Positions 7,837 to 16,860 are shown, counted from the stretch's first letter. The stretch is 64,000 nucleotides of DNA from JANYCG01 sp031386665 (GCA_031386665.1 JANNCN010000170.1:3565-67564), one strand, 5' to 3'. Made by a program: numbers and translations. Notes: generated by a model from the letters alone, not told the origin.

Positions 7837-9108
7837 TCAAACCGCGTCTGCGGTGTGAAAAGCCGCGATTTGGGCGGTGGTGTAACCCAGGCCCGCCAGT
7901 ACTTCGTCAGTGTGTTCGCCCAGCAAAGGGGAGGCCGTGACTTCAGGCTTGGTGTCTGAGAATTTGATTGGGCTGCCCACGGTAAAGTAACTGCCACGCA
8001 CCTTGTGCGGCACTTCGACAATGGAGCCACTGGCGCGCAGTGATTTGTCGTGCAGCAGCTCTTTCATGGACAGAACCGGAGCGCAAGGAATGTCGAACTT
8101 GCGGAAGATGTCAACAGCTTCAAATTTGGTTTTATCTGCGATATAGTTTTCGATGGTGGCGAAAATGTCCATGATGTGCGGCTGGCGGCCACGTGGCGTG
8201 TTGTACGCGGGGTCATCTTTCCACTCGGGCTTGCCCAAAGCGTCACAGATGGGGCCCCATGCATGGCCTTGAATTGTGAAATAAATGTAAGCGTTAGGGT
8301 CGGTCTGCCAGCCCTTGCACTTCAAAACCCAGCCAGGTTGGCCACCACCACCGGCATTGGCACCGCGCGGCACCACACCGTCCTTGAAAGCTTCCATCTC
8401 GTGCGGATACTGTGGATACTCTTCAAGGTAACCAATTTTGTCCAGACGCAATTGGTCGCGCATTTTCACGCGGCACAAATTCAACACCGAGTCCTGCATC
8501 GACACGGCTACCTTTTGACCCTTGCCAGTTTTTTGCCTGCCAATGTAAGCAGTCAGAATGCCGATAGCCAAGTGCATGCCCGTGTTGCTGTCGCCCAAAG
8601 CGGCAGATGAAATCGTTGGGCCTGCGTTTTCGCCTTTCCAGTAGCCGGTGGTAGACGCCGCGCCGCCCGCGCACTGCGCCACGTTTTCGTAGACCTTCAG
8701 GTCTTCGTAGTGGTGGCCGTCGCTGAAGCCCTTGACTGAGGCCAGAATCATCGCGGGGTTCAGCTTTTGAATGTATTCCCAGGTGAAGCCCATGCGGTCC
8801 AGCGCGCCAGGACCAAAGTTCTCGACCATCACGTCGGATTCCTTGATCATTTTCTCGAGGATGGCCTTGCCTTCGGGCTTTTTGGTGTCCAGCGTGAGTG
8901 AACGTTTATTGCTGTTCAGCATGGTGAAATACAAAGCATCGGCATCGGGAATGTCGCGCAATTGGCTGCGGGTCACGTCTCCCGAGCCTGGGCGCTCAAC
9001 CTTGATCACGTCAGCGCCAAACCAGGCTAGCATCTGGGTGCAGGCTGGGCCAGCTTGGACATGGGTGAAGTCGATGATTTTGATGCCTTCTAGGGGTTTA
9101 GTGCTCAT
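7837..9108 (-). CDS. frc: Formyl-CoA:oxalate CoA-transferase, paralogue 2
   Basis: 423 residues. It carries the canonical Frc features: LEGIKIIDFTHVQAGPAC at the N terminus, ALGDSNTGMHLAIG with the catalytic Asp, and the glycine loop NAGGGGQPG that closes over the CoA-thioester intermediates. It is therefore the better candidate for the true formyl-CoA:oxalate transferase. The ATG at 9108 is preferred over the upstream codon at 9171 because it gives the family N terminus and has AAGGAAA about 10 bases ahead. It lies 93 bases downstream of oxc, probably on the same transcript, and ends before a terminator. Together the two enzymes run a cycle: oxalate to oxalyl-CoA, then to formyl-CoA and CO2, with CoA passed to the next oxalate. 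Confidence 0.93.
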   Translation of the reverse strand: MSTKPLEGIKIIDFTHVQAGPACTQMLAWFGADVIKVERPGSGDVTRSQLRDIPDADALYFTMLNSNKRSLTLDTKKPEGKAILEKMIKESDVMVENFGPGALDRMGFTWEYIQKLNPAMILASVKGFSDGHHYEDLKVYENVAQCAGGAASTTGYWKGENAGPTISSAALGDSNTGMHLAIGILTAYIGRQKTGKGQKVAVSMQDSVLNLCRVKMRDQLRLDKIGYLEEYPQYPHEMEAFKDGVVPRGANAGGGGQPGWVLKCKGWQTDPNAYIYFTIQGHAWGPICDALGKPEWKDDPAYNTPRGRQPHIMDIFATIENYIADKTKFEAVDIFRKFDIPCAPVLSMKELLHDKSLRASGSIVEVPHKVRGSYFTVGSPIKFSDTKPEVTASPLLGEHTDEVLAGLGYTTAQIAAFHTADAV

Positions 9109-9162
9109 GATTTTCAATTTCCTTTTTTCAAAACTAACAATTAATCTTTGGTCTTGGCAGCG

Positions 9163-9194
9163 CGGGTACAACTTTAGTCCAAATGTTGTACCCG
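9163..9194. repeat. Inverted repeat between oxc and frc2
   Basis: CGGGTACAAC (9163-9172) and GTTGTACCCG (9185-9194) are perfect complements around a 12-base spacer, immediately after the oxc stop. There is no T-run on the minus-strand side, so it is not a standard terminator. It may be an RNA stem between the two cistrons or a protein site; no function can be assigned. Confidence 0.6.
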
Positions 9195-9201
9195 TTTGGG
9201 T

Positions 9202-10914
9202 TCAGGCTTTTTTGGCCGTTTGCGGGTTCAACATGGTGATGCGCCCACTTTCGGTTCCTGCTGTTTCATCAATCGAAGCATTGATCAAAGTGGGCCGCCC
9301 GCTGCGGAGGGCCTCGTTCAGGGCTTCGCTGAGTTCCTGAGGGGTTTTGGCCTGCACGCCCACGCCGCCAAAGGCCGTCATCATCATGTCGTAGCGCGCA
9401 TTTTTCACAAACACAGTAGGTGCAACGTCTTTGCCGCCGGATTGATTGACGTCTGTTCCGCGGTAAACACCGTTGTTGTTAAACACCACCACGCAAATCG
9501 GCAAGTTGTAGCGGCAAATGGTTTCGACCTCCATGCCGCTGAAGCCAAAGGCACTGTCGCCCTCAATGGCGATCACGGGTTTGCCTGTGACCACCGCAGC
9601 TGCTACAGCGTAGCCCATTCCAATGCCCATAATGCCCCAAGTGCCCACGTCAAGTCGCTTGCGCGGCAGGTACATGTCCACAATGCTGCGGGTGAAATCC
9701 AGCGTGTTAGCGCCTTCATTGACCACGATGGCTTCGGGATTGGCTTTGACGATTTCGCGAATGGCCGCCAATGCGCTGTGAAAATTCATCACAGGCGGGT
9801 TTTTTGCCAAGGTTTCGGCCATTTTGGCCACGTTTTTATCGCGGCGGCTAAAAACCTCAGAAGTCCACTCGGCCGGTGGCTTGGCCCACTGGCTGCCCAT
9901 GCCCGCCAGCAAAGCCGAAACGCAGGAGCCAATGTCTCCGATCAACGGCGCGGCAATGGCGACATTGCTGTCAATTTCAGTCGGCGCGATGTCAATTTGA
10001 ATAAATTGCTTGCCATTCGGCCTGCCCCAGGTTTTGCCTTTGCCGTGCGACAGCAACCAATTCAAGCGGGCACCCACCAACATCACAACGTCAGCCTCGG
10101 CCAGTAAATAAGAGCGTGCTGCTGAAGCCGATTGCGAGTGGTTGTCCGGGAGCAAGCCTTTGGCCATCGACATGGGCAAATAGGGAATGCCTGATTGCTC
10201 GACCAGGGCGCGAATATCAGCGTCAGCTTGGGCATATGCCGCGCCTTTGCCTAACAAAATGAGGGGGCGTTTGGCCCCTTTGAGCAAGTCCAAGGCCCGT
10301 TGTACTGAATCAGGTGCCGGAATTTGACGCGGTGCGGGGTCGATGACTTTGATCAAAGAGCGCCGGCCTGCCTCAGCTGACAGGGTTTGCGCAAACAATT
10401 TGGCGGGAAGGTCAAGGTACACGCCGCCAGGGCGGCCAGACAGCGCAGAACGAATCGCGCGAGCAATACCTACGCCAATGTCTTCAGCATGAAGCACCCG
10501 GAAGGCGGCCTTGCACAAGGGTTTGGCAATCGCAAGCTGATCCATTTCTTCATAATCGCCTTGCTGCAAATCGACAATTTCGCGCTCGCTGGAGCCGCTG
10601 ATCAAAATCATCGGAAAACAGTTGGTGGTCGCATTGGCCAATGAGGTCAGACCGTTCAGAAAACCTGGTGCAGAAACCGTCAGGCAAATACCGGGCTTTT
10701 GAGTCAAAAATCCGGCCGCCGCAGCGGCGTTGCCAGCGTGTTGTTCGTGACGGAAAGAGATGACGCGCATGCCCTCGGCTTGGGCCATGCGCGTAAGGTC
10801 AGTGATTGGAATGCCGGGCAGGCCAAAAATGATGTCAATGCCATTGAGCTTGAGTGCGTCAATGACAAGGTGAAACCCGTCAGTCATTTCGGTTGAGGTT
10901 GTGTCGTTTGTCAT
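9202..10914 (-). CDS. oxc: Oxalyl-CoA decarboxylase
   Basis: 570 residues, the usual length. A thiamine-diphosphate enzyme converting oxalyl-CoA to formyl-CoA and CO2. Visible are the N-terminal pyrimidine-binding domain with the catalytic glutamate in SFRHEQHAGNAAAAAGF, the SAPGFLNGLTSLANAT stretch, and the C-terminal pyrophosphate domain EGDSAFGFSGMEVET ending in NNNG, the GDx(about 25)NN ThDP motif. It is first in its transcript, divergent from a Crp/Fnr-type regulator, with frc2 downstream. The 217-base divergent region holds a Fnr-like palindrome. Confidence 0.95.
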   Translation of the reverse strand: MTNDTTSTEMTDGFHLVIDALKLNGIDIIFGLPGIPITDLTRMAQAEGMRVISFRHEQHAGNAAAAAGFLTQKPGICLTVSAPGFLNGLTSLANATTNCFPMILISGSSEREIVDLQQGDYEEMDQLAIAKPLCKAAFRVLHAEDIGVGIARAIRSALSGRPGGVYLDLPAKLFAQTLSAEAGRRSLIKVIDPAPRQIPAPDSVQRALDLLKGAKRPLILLGKGAAYAQADADIRALVEQSGIPYLPMSMAKGLLPDNHSQSASAARSYLLAEADVVMLVGARLNWLLSHGKGKTWGRPNGKQFIQIDIAPTEIDSNVAIAAPLIGDIGSCVSALLAGMGSQWAKPPAEWTSEVFSRRDKNVAKMAETLAKNPPVMNFHSALAAIREIVKANPEAIVVNEGANTLDFTRSIVDMYLPRKRLDVGTWGIMGIGMGYAVAAAVVTGKPVIAIEGDSAFGFSGMEVETICRYNLPICVVVFNNNGVYRGTDVNQSGGKDVAPTVFVKNARYDMMMTAFGGVGVQAKTPQELSEALNEALRSGRPTLINASIDETAGTESGRITMLNPQTAKKA

Positions 10915-11053
10915 GCGCTGAGTTTTCTACGGTTTCGATTTTTCGCCGTCTGCTCTGCTTGGGGCAGATATCAATTGGCGAGCCTTGGATGTCCACAGGA
11001 AGCCGGATTCTTCACGGCGACACGGTATCATAGGAATTGATCCCGGCGCGTCC

Positions 11054-11069
11054 ATTGACCACGGTCAAT
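11054..11069. promoter_or_regulatory. Crp/Fnr-type operator candidate, oxc/regulator intergenic region
   Basis: ATTGACC-AC-GGTCAAT is a perfect 7-base-arm palindrome containing TTGA-N6-TCAA, the half-site pattern and spacing of Fnr-family operators. It is 63 bases before the regulator's ATG and about 140 bases before the oxc start. The neighbouring regulator's recognition helix has the E-x-x-S-R pattern that contacts TTGA in Fnr. A similar site precedes tctC. Confidence 0.6.
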
Positions 11070-11131
11070 TTTCACGGAAACACTTGGGCTTCCGCCCCTC
11101 CAGAACACGCATTTTCAGCCGCTATATCGCC

Positions 11132-11740
11132 ATGTCTTCAGTTGAGTCGCACCCAGAGAAAAACATTATCCGGGTGCAACTCACTCAAAATCTGGTGTTG
11201 AGCGAGCTGAGCACCACCGAAAGAGGCGAACTAGAGCAACAGTTGACCGTGATTGACTGCCACAAAGGCGACTATTTGCTCAACCAGGGCGTGTTTGAGA
11301 TGGAGCAGTATTTCGTGCTGGACGGAATTCTCAAGCGTGTTGTTGCCAATCCCCAGGGCAAAGAGATGATTTTGCGATTTGCAGACGAGCGCGACATGGA
11401 AACCAGTTACGCCGCTTGGCGTCTGGGAACCCCGACTCCATACAACATAGTCTCGGTGACAAAGGCCAGAGTGGCCAAATTACCTTTGCTTCAATGGATT
11501 GCCTTCATGGACAAGCATCCTGCTATCAAGGCCTCGTTCGAGTACGCCGTGATGCGCCTGATGAGTGAAATCATGGCGCACACGATTACGTTGCACCTGC
11601 TGGACGCGCCAGGGCGAGTCAGTCGCTTTGTGCGAAAACACCCAGAGTTGTTCGAACGCCTGCCCAAAAAGGAGCTTGCTGCTTACTTGAATTTGTCAGC
11701 CGAAACCTTGAGTCGACTCAAGCAGCGCGGCAAAATTTAA
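11132..11740 (+). CDS. Crp/Fnr-family transcriptional regulator
   Basis: 202 residues from the ATG at 11132. An upstream frame to 10985 has no family similarity and would cover the operator, so it was not chosen. The cyclic-nucleotide-binding fold spans about residues 25-120 (KGDYLLNQGVFEMEQYFVLDG, GKEMILRFADERD). The C-terminal winged helix is KKELAAYLNLSAETLSRLKQ. The helix ETLSR has E, S and R in the positions used by Fnr. There is a single cysteine, so no Fnr iron-sulfur cluster; the effector is unknown. It diverges from oxc and faces the tct operon, so it is the likely regulator of oxalate use, by position and matching operators. Confidence 0.85.
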   Translation: MSSVESHPEKNIIRVQLTQNLVLSELSTTERGELEQQLTVIDCHKGDYLLNQGVFEMEQYFVLDGILKRVVANPQGKEMILRFADERDMETSYAAWRLGTPTPYNIVSVTKARVAKLPLLQWIAFMDKHPAIKASFEYAVMRLMSEIMAHTITLHLLDAPGRVSRFVRKHPELFERLPKKELAAYLNLSAETLSRLKQRGKI

Positions 11741-11829
11741 AACGCCCAGGGCAGAGGTCTGGGCACAATAGTGCAGGGGTCGAGACCGAGACCGACTTCA
11801 GTCAGATTTAAGTCCAACTGAAGCCAAGC

Positions 11830-13359
11830 TCAATCTACTGGCTGTTCAGCCGCAAACCCTTTGGGTTTGGGTGGTCGAATTTTGGCGATTACCTTGGAAA
11901 TTAACGGCCAGGCCAGCAACAGAATGGCCAAGGTGCTGATGCTGCCCACCAGGGGGTTAGACCACAGAATTGACACTTCGCCTTGAGACACCAGCATGGC
12001 TTGGCGGAATGAGTCTTCGGCTTTGTCGCCCAAAACCAAGGCCAAAACCAGGGGTGCCAACGGGTAATCGAGCTTTTTAAACAGATACCCCACCACGCCA
12101 AACAGCAGCATGAACCAGATGTCAAGCATGGCGTTGTGCACGGTGTAGGCACCAATGGCGCAGATCACCACGATGACAGGGGCAATGATCGAAAACGGGA
12201 TGCGCAGAATAGATGCAAACAATGGCACCGTGGTCAACACCACAATCAAGCCGACCAAGTTGCCCAAGTACATGCTGGCAATCAAACCCCAGACAAAGTC
12301 CTTTTGCTCGACAAACAGCAGTGGCCCGGGTTGCAAGCCCCAAATGAGCAAGCCACCCAACAAGACGGCCGCGGTGGGTGAGCCCGGAATGCCCAGTGCC
12401 AGCATGGGTAGCAAAGCGCTGGTTCCGGCTGCATGGGCGGCAGTTTCGGGGGCAATTACGCCTTCAATTTGTCCGGTGCCAAACTTGGAGCCATTTTTTG
12501 ACATCTTCTTGGCCAACCCATAGCTCATGAATGAGGCCGGCGTTGCGCCACCGGGTGTGATGCCCATCCAGATGCCGACCAGTGAGCTGCGAATGGAGGT
12601 CATCCAGTACTGCGGTAGTTTCTTCCAGGTTTGCAAAACGACCTTCGGGTCAATCCTGGCGCTTTTACCCTTGAATGCCAAACCTTCTTCCATTGACAGC
12701 AAAATTTCGCCAATTCCGAAAAGACCAATTACCGCGATTAAAAAGTCGAAACCGCGCATCAAGTCTGGAATGCCAAACGTGAGCCGTAACTGGCCGGTGA
12801 CGGTGTCCATGCCCACTGAAGCCAGCGCAAAACCCATCGCCATGGATGCCAAAATTTTGAAAGGTGAGCCCTTGCCCATACCCACAAAGCTGCAAAACGT
12901 GAGCAAGTAGACCGCAAAATATTCGGGTGGTCCAAACTTTAAGGCAAATTTGGCGACCAAGGGGGCCATGAAAGTGATCATGACCACTGCGACTAAAGCC
13001 CCCACAAAGGAGGATGTGAAAGCGGTCGTTAGCGCCTCGCCCGCGCGACCTTGCTGCGCCATGGGGTAGCCGTCAAAGGTAGTTGCCACAGACCAGGGTT
13101 CGCCCGGAATGTTGAACAAAATTGAAGTTATGGCACCGCCAAAGAGTGCGCCCCAGTAAATGCAGGACAACATGATGATGGCCGAGGTGGGCGTCATCGT
13201 GAAGGTCAGCGGCAGCAAAATGGCGACGCCGTTGGCACCGCCCAAGCCCGGCAGAACACCAATCAGCACGCCCAAAATGATGCCGACGAACATCAGCAGC
13301 ATGTTCATTGGCGTCAAGATGACGCTGAACCCGTGAAATAGCGCGTTTAGTTCTTCCAT
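11830..13359 (-). CDS. tctA: Tripartite tricarboxylate transporter, large membrane subunit
   Basis: 509 residues with about 11-12 hydrophobic segments. Hallmarks are the glycine-rich LIGVLPGLGGANGVAILLPLTF near the N terminus and the repeat-like GIPGSPTAAVLLGGLLIWGLQPGP in the second half. TctA forms the membrane channel with TctB and takes substrate from the periplasmic TctC. It lies last in tctC-tctB-tctA. The usual substrates are carboxylates such as citrate. Sitting beside frc/oxc/fdh, with no OxlT-like antiporter in view, this system is a candidate oxalate importer (inference). Confidence 0.93.
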   Translation of the reverse strand: MEELNALFHGFSVILTPMNMLLMFVGIILGVLIGVLPGLGGANGVAILLPLTFTMTPTSAIIMLSCIYWGALFGGAITSILFNIPGEPWSVATTFDGYPMAQQGRAGEALTTAFTSSFVGALVAVVMITFMAPLVAKFALKFGPPEYFAVYLLTFCSFVGMGKGSPFKILASMAMGFALASVGMDTVTGQLRLTFGIPDLMRGFDFLIAVIGLFGIGEILLSMEEGLAFKGKSARIDPKVVLQTWKKLPQYWMTSIRSSLVGIWMGITPGGATPASFMSYGLAKKMSKNGSKFGTGQIEGVIAPETAAHAAGTSALLPMLALGIPGSPTAAVLLGGLLIWGLQPGPLLFVEQKDFVWGLIASMYLGNLVGLIVVLTTVPLFASILRIPFSIIAPVIVVICAIGAYTVHNAMLDIWFMLLFGVVGYLFKKLDYPLAPLVLALVLGDKAEDSFRQAMLVSQGEVSILWSNPLVGSISTLAILLLAWPLISKVIAKIRPPKPKGFAAEQPVD

Positions 13360-13430
13360 GACAGCTTTCGGCAGGTAGTTCGCAAACTAGATTTTTTAAT
13401 GTAGGGCGGTGAATTTGAAATTGGCATGGT

Positions 13431-13964
13431 TCAATAGCCCAAAAAGCTCAAAGGCTCAAGCTTTCCCTTGAAAAGCGGCACCTTGAACCAAATTTCAAAC
13501 ATGCAGAAGAACAGAATGTTCACAACCAGTGCGGTGATCACGCTTTTGACGGGTGAAAACTTGCCCAAAATGATCATGAACAGGGCAATGTAAATGGCTG
13601 ATGAGACATAAAGCCCCAAAAACTGCACTGCGCCCACATAAACGACGGCGGGCAACAATACTGCCAAAACGCGGCGCAACTGCTCACCATCAACAAATAC
13701 TTCAGTATTTTTGTTTTTACCAAAGAGTGCTTGGGCCGCTGTTGCCAAGCCGGATGCGCACAAGATCAGACCAATGTAAAACGGAAAATACCCTGCTCCA
13801 GGACCGTCTGTAGTCCAGCCCGAACCCAAGGCTCGGCTGCCATAAATCACCACGCCACCCATTACCGCAATGGCGATGGCGATAACCGCTTCGACAATAT
13901 GAGTGGCGGGGCCAGATCGCGAACCGCTGGTCTCGATGGACTCTAAGCTTGGGTTTGGCTCCAT
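13431..13964 (-). CDS. tctB: Tripartite tricarboxylate transporter, small membrane subunit
   Basis: 177 residues with four predicted membrane segments: VEAVIAIAIAVMGGVVIYGS, YFPFYIGLILCASGLATAAQ, VLAVLLPAVVYVGAVQFLG, and the AIYIALFMIILG / VITALVVNILFFCMFEIWF pair. The GPGAGYFPFYIG stretch is typical of TctB. It lies between tctC and tctA, 71 bases from tctA. Sequence in this family is poorly conserved, so the call rests on topology, that motif and position. Confidence 0.9.
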   Translation of the reverse strand: MEPNPSLESIETSGSRSGPATHIVEAVIAIAIAVMGGVVIYGSRALGSGWTTDGPGAGYFPFYIGLILCASGLATAAQALFGKNKNTEVFVDGEQLRRVLAVLLPAVVYVGAVQFLGLYVSSAIYIALFMIILGKFSPVKSVITALVVNILFFCMFEIWFKVPLFKGKLEPLSFLGY

Positions 13965-14081
13965 GAGGAACTCCTTTTGAAATGAGCGCCCCGACAGAAC
14001 AGGGCCTGAAAGATCAATTTGCGGGCGCAGGTTGTGCCTGCACCTTGCGTGTCTGAGAGAACCCGCGCCAATACACCCAGC

Positions 14082-15110
14082 TTACTTGGCCATGAATCCG
14101 GCTTCTTTCATCAGCTCGCGATGGGTGTTCTCAGCTTTCCCCAGCCATCCAGCAAACTCGTCACCCGACATGCTGGTTTGGTTGAAAGCGCCCTTTTCCA
14201 TGTAATCTTTCCACTCGGGTGTGTCACGAACCTTTTTCAGCATGGTGACGTAAAAGTCGGTTTGGTCTTTGGTAACTCCAGGGGCCATGAAGATGCCGCG
14301 AAGCATCACGTAATCTGCTGGTACACCAGATTCTTTGCAAGTTGGAATGTCATTCCAGGACTGGGTTGCCGTGACTTTGGCTTTGTAGGGCAGGCGTTTT
14401 TCGTCAAACACGCACAAAGCCCGCAATTGGCCCGCGCGCCACTGAGCGACTGCTTCAATGGGGTTGTTGACAGTGGAGTCAACGTGTTTACCGACCAATT
14501 GCACGGCCACCTCACCGCCGCCGCGAAAGGGCACATAAATAAATTTGGTGCCTGTGGCTTTTTCAAGCCCAACGGTCAAAATTTGATCTTCTTGCTTAGA
14601 CCCCGTGCCCCCCATTTTCATTTTGCTGGGGCCTCCGGCCTTGACTGCGGCGAGATAATCTTTGCCGGTTTTGTAGGGCGTATCAGCGTTGACCCAAAGA
14701 ACAAATTGATCCAATGCCATCATCGAAACTGGCGTCATGTCGCGCCAATTGAAAGGTACGCCGGTAGCCATGGGCGTGGTGAAAAGATTGGACAAAGTGA
14801 CGATGATTTTGTGTGGGTCTGCCTTGGCGTCTTTGACGGACAAAAACCCTTCGGCGCCTGCGCCGCCTGATTTGTTGACGACGATCAGTGGCTCTTTCAT
14901 CAGCTTGTGTTTGATCACAATGCCTTGAATCAAACGCGCCATTTGGTCAGCTCCGCCGCCCGTTCCCGCAGGAACAACAAACTCGACAGGTTTGGTGGGC
15001 TCCCACGCTGCAAAAGTTGTTGTCGCGAGCGAAAACAAAGCCCCGGCAAGCAGGGTTTTCGCAATCTTTGACAGGGGGTGACTTTGGGTGTGAAACGCTT
15101 TTTTTACCAT
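14082..15110 (-). CDS. tctC: Tripartite tricarboxylate transporter, periplasmic binding protein
   Basis: 342 residues from the ATG at 15110. The start is chosen because TTGGAG lies about 8 bases upstream and the protein then begins with a clear signal peptide (MVKKAF...LLAGALFSLATTTFA, cut before AWEP). The mature Bug-family receptor shows KPVEFVVPAGTGGGADQMAR, the anion-binding loop region, and later FVPFRGGGEVAVQLVGKHVD. It would capture a carboxylate, possibly oxalate, for TctAB. A Fnr-like palindrome lies about 100 bases upstream. Confidence 0.92.
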   Translation of the reverse strand: MVKKAFHTQSHPLSKIAKTLLAGALFSLATTTFAAWEPTKPVEFVVPAGTGGGADQMARLIQGIVIKHKLMKEPLIVVNKSGGAGAEGFLSVKDAKADPHKIIVTLSNLFTTPMATGVPFNWRDMTPVSMMALDQFVLWVNADTPYKTGKDYLAAVKAGGPSKMKMGGTGSKQEDQILTVGLEKATGTKFIYVPFRGGGEVAVQLVGKHVDSTVNNPIEAVAQWRAGQLRALCVFDEKRLPYKAKVTATQSWNDIPTCKESGVPADYVMLRGIFMAPGVTKDQTDFYVTMLKKVRDTPEWKDYMEKGAFNQTSMSGDEFAGWLGKAENTHRELMKEAGFMAK

Positions 15111-15211
15111 CTTGGCTCCAACTAATTTATTTAAGACTGATTGATAACAATTCGCAATCGACAAATCGATTTTGCACGAAAGCGATGGTCTTTGGTGTTG
15201 AAAGAAAAACT

Positions 15212-15227
15212 CTTGACACTGATCAAG
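15212..15227. promoter_or_regulatory. Crp/Fnr-type operator candidate upstream of tctC
   Basis: CTTGACACTGATCAAG contains TTGA-N6-TCAA, with CTTGA/TCAAG arms, about 100 bases before the tctC start. Pattern and spacing match the site at 11054-11069. The rest of 15228-15457 has no gene; it holds a separate inverted repeat ATGTCAAA (15323-15330) / TTTGACAT (15344-15351) of unknown role. Confidence 0.5.
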
Positions 15228-15457
15228 TTTGCTGAAATCGATGGAGTCTTGAGGGTTTGTACTTAGAGTGGTCGATGCGGCGGTTTTCTGCGCTGAGCGT
15301 CAAGGGGGAAGGCCGCTAATTGATGTCAAAGAAGCGACGGTTTTTTGACATTGAATTTGAACCAGGTGAAAGCAGCGAAGTTGCTACTTTGTCACTCTGG
15401 AATGCTCCTTGGTTTTCCATGACTGCGATGAAGAAACTCTTGAAAACTCGACCCTGA

Positions 15458-15877
15458 TCAATCTGCTTCAGGGCTTTGACCATCGACGTAAAACCAGCGC
15501 TGCCCCTCCAAGACGAAGCGACTTATTTCGTGCATGCGGCTGGCCCGCCCGTCAACCTTGTAGCGGGCAACAAATTCGACCACGCCCGCATCGGTCGTGG
15601 CTGCGGCGTGCAAAACCTCTAGACCGAGCCATTTGACGGGAGACAGCTCCAGTTCGCCAGGTGAGGTTGACGCATGCCAGGTTGCCATCAAATAGTCGAT
15701 CAAGCCCAGGGCGTAGGCACTGTAGCGCGAGCGCATGAGCGCCTCGGGCGTGGGCGCAAACGGGCCTTCGCCCAAGCCCGCCCGAGTGGCGGCGTGAAAC
15801 GGCCCGCAGCACTGCGCATAAGGCAAATCGCTGTGGCAAGGACAGGGCGCATGGGCGGCCAGGAAGTTTTTCTTCAT
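15458..15877 (-). CDS. YchJ-family protein with SEC-C zinc motif
   Basis: 139 residues from the ATG at 15877, which puts the cysteine motif CPCHSDLPYAQCCGPFH near the N terminus as in YchJ. The upstream open frame to 15958 runs into the opposite gene's leader and was rejected. The body APTPEALMRSRYSAYALGLIDYLMATWH is the family's NTF2-like domain. SEC-C motifs bind zinc; the protein's role is unknown. It diverges from the RIO kinase gene with about 70 bases between starts. Confidence 0.9.
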   Translation of the reverse strand: MKKNFLAAHAPCPCHSDLPYAQCCGPFHAATRAGLGEGPFAPTPEALMRSRYSAYALGLIDYLMATWHASTSPGELELSPVKWLGLEVLHAAATTDAGVVEFVARYKVDGRASRMHEISRFVLEGQRWFYVDGQSPEAD

Positions 15878-15948
15878 TCGGGCGATGGTAGCGTTTGCAA
15901 CTGGCTGACCCGCCTTGTGAAATGAGCGCATGGCGCAAAATACGGCCC

Positions 15949-16830
15949 ATGAAACCACCCAAGAGATTGCAAACGCTGATTGAAGAAGGTTTGATCGACA
16001 GCGTGACCCGCCAGCTGATGAGCGGCAAAGAGGCCGAGGTGTTTGTGGTGCGAATCGGTGACGAAACGCGCTGCGCCAAGGTCTACAAAGAGGCCGCCAA
16101 CCGCAGCTTTCGCCAGGCGGTGGACTACACCGAGAACCGCAAGGTCAAAAACACCCGCCAGGCCCGCGCTATGGCCAAAGGCACCAAATTTGGCCGGGCT
16201 TCGCAAGAGGCAGCCTGGCAAAGTGCCGAGGTCGATGCCCTGTACCGCCTGGCCGACGCAGGCGTGCGCGTGCCAAAGCCGTTCAATTTCTTTGAAGGCG
16301 TGCTGCTGATGGAGCTGGTCACCGACGCTAATGGCGACGCCGCGCCGCGGCTGAACGACGTGCAATTCACGCCCGAGGCGGCCCGTGCCCACCATGCCAC
16401 GCTGCTGGTGGAAATCATGCGCATGCTGGCCGCGGGTGTGGTGCATGGCGATTTGTCAGAGTTCAACATTCTGCTGGGCCATGCCGTCAATTCGCAGGGC
16501 GCAGTTCATGATTTGCCCGTCATCATTGACCTGCCGCAGGCGATTGACGCGGCTGGCAACAACCATGCCGAACGCATGCTGCTGCGCGATGTGACCAATT
16601 TGCGCGACTTTTTTGGCCAGTTTGCGCCAGATTTGCTCGCCACAGAGTTCGGGCCAGAAATTTGGGAGCGCTACCAGCGCGGCACTTTAGACCCCGACGT
16701 GGCGCTGACCGGACGTTTTGTGGTGCCCAAGAAGCCGACCGATGTGGGCGGTTTAATGCGCGAAATCGACGATGCGCGGGCAGAAGAGGCGGCGCGTCAA
16801 CTTCGAATGCAAACTGCCAAAAACGCCTGA
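15949..16830 (+). CDS. RIO-type atypical serine/threonine protein kinase
   Basis: About 293 residues from the ATG at 15949 (a start at 15922 is also possible). RIO1-like fold: the flexible loop with NRSFRQAVDYTENRKVKN, the catalytic VVHGDLSEFNILL (Asp base, Asn metal ligand), and the metal-binding IIDLPQAID, where RIO kinases use D in place of the DFG aspartate. The C-terminal tail DARAEEAARQLRMQT is charged. In bacteria RIO proteins are common in Proteobacteria but their targets are not well known. The gene is followed 32 bases later by repeat copy 2, whose hairpin probably terminates it. Confidence 0.9.
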   Translation: MKPPKRLQTLIEEGLIDSVTRQLMSGKEAEVFVVRIGDETRCAKVYKEAANRSFRQAVDYTENRKVKNTRQARAMAKGTKFGRASQEAAWQSAEVDALYRLADAGVRVPKPFNFFEGVLLMELVTDANGDAAPRLNDVQFTPEAARAHHATLLVEIMRMLAAGVVHGDLSEFNILLGHAVNSQGAVHDLPVIIDLPQAIDAAGNNHAERMLLRDVTNLRDFFGQFAPDLLATEFGPEIWERYQRGTLDPDVALTGRFVVPKKPTDVGGLMREIDDARAEEAARQLRMQTAKNA

Positions 16831-16860
16831 AAATTGGCAAAAATGGTCTAAAGTGACAAT

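Noticed and set aside
9196..10107. Plus-strand open frame of 303 codons opposite oxc
   Set aside because: Mirror of the oxc coding region; composition (His, Gly, Ala) typical of antisense frames.
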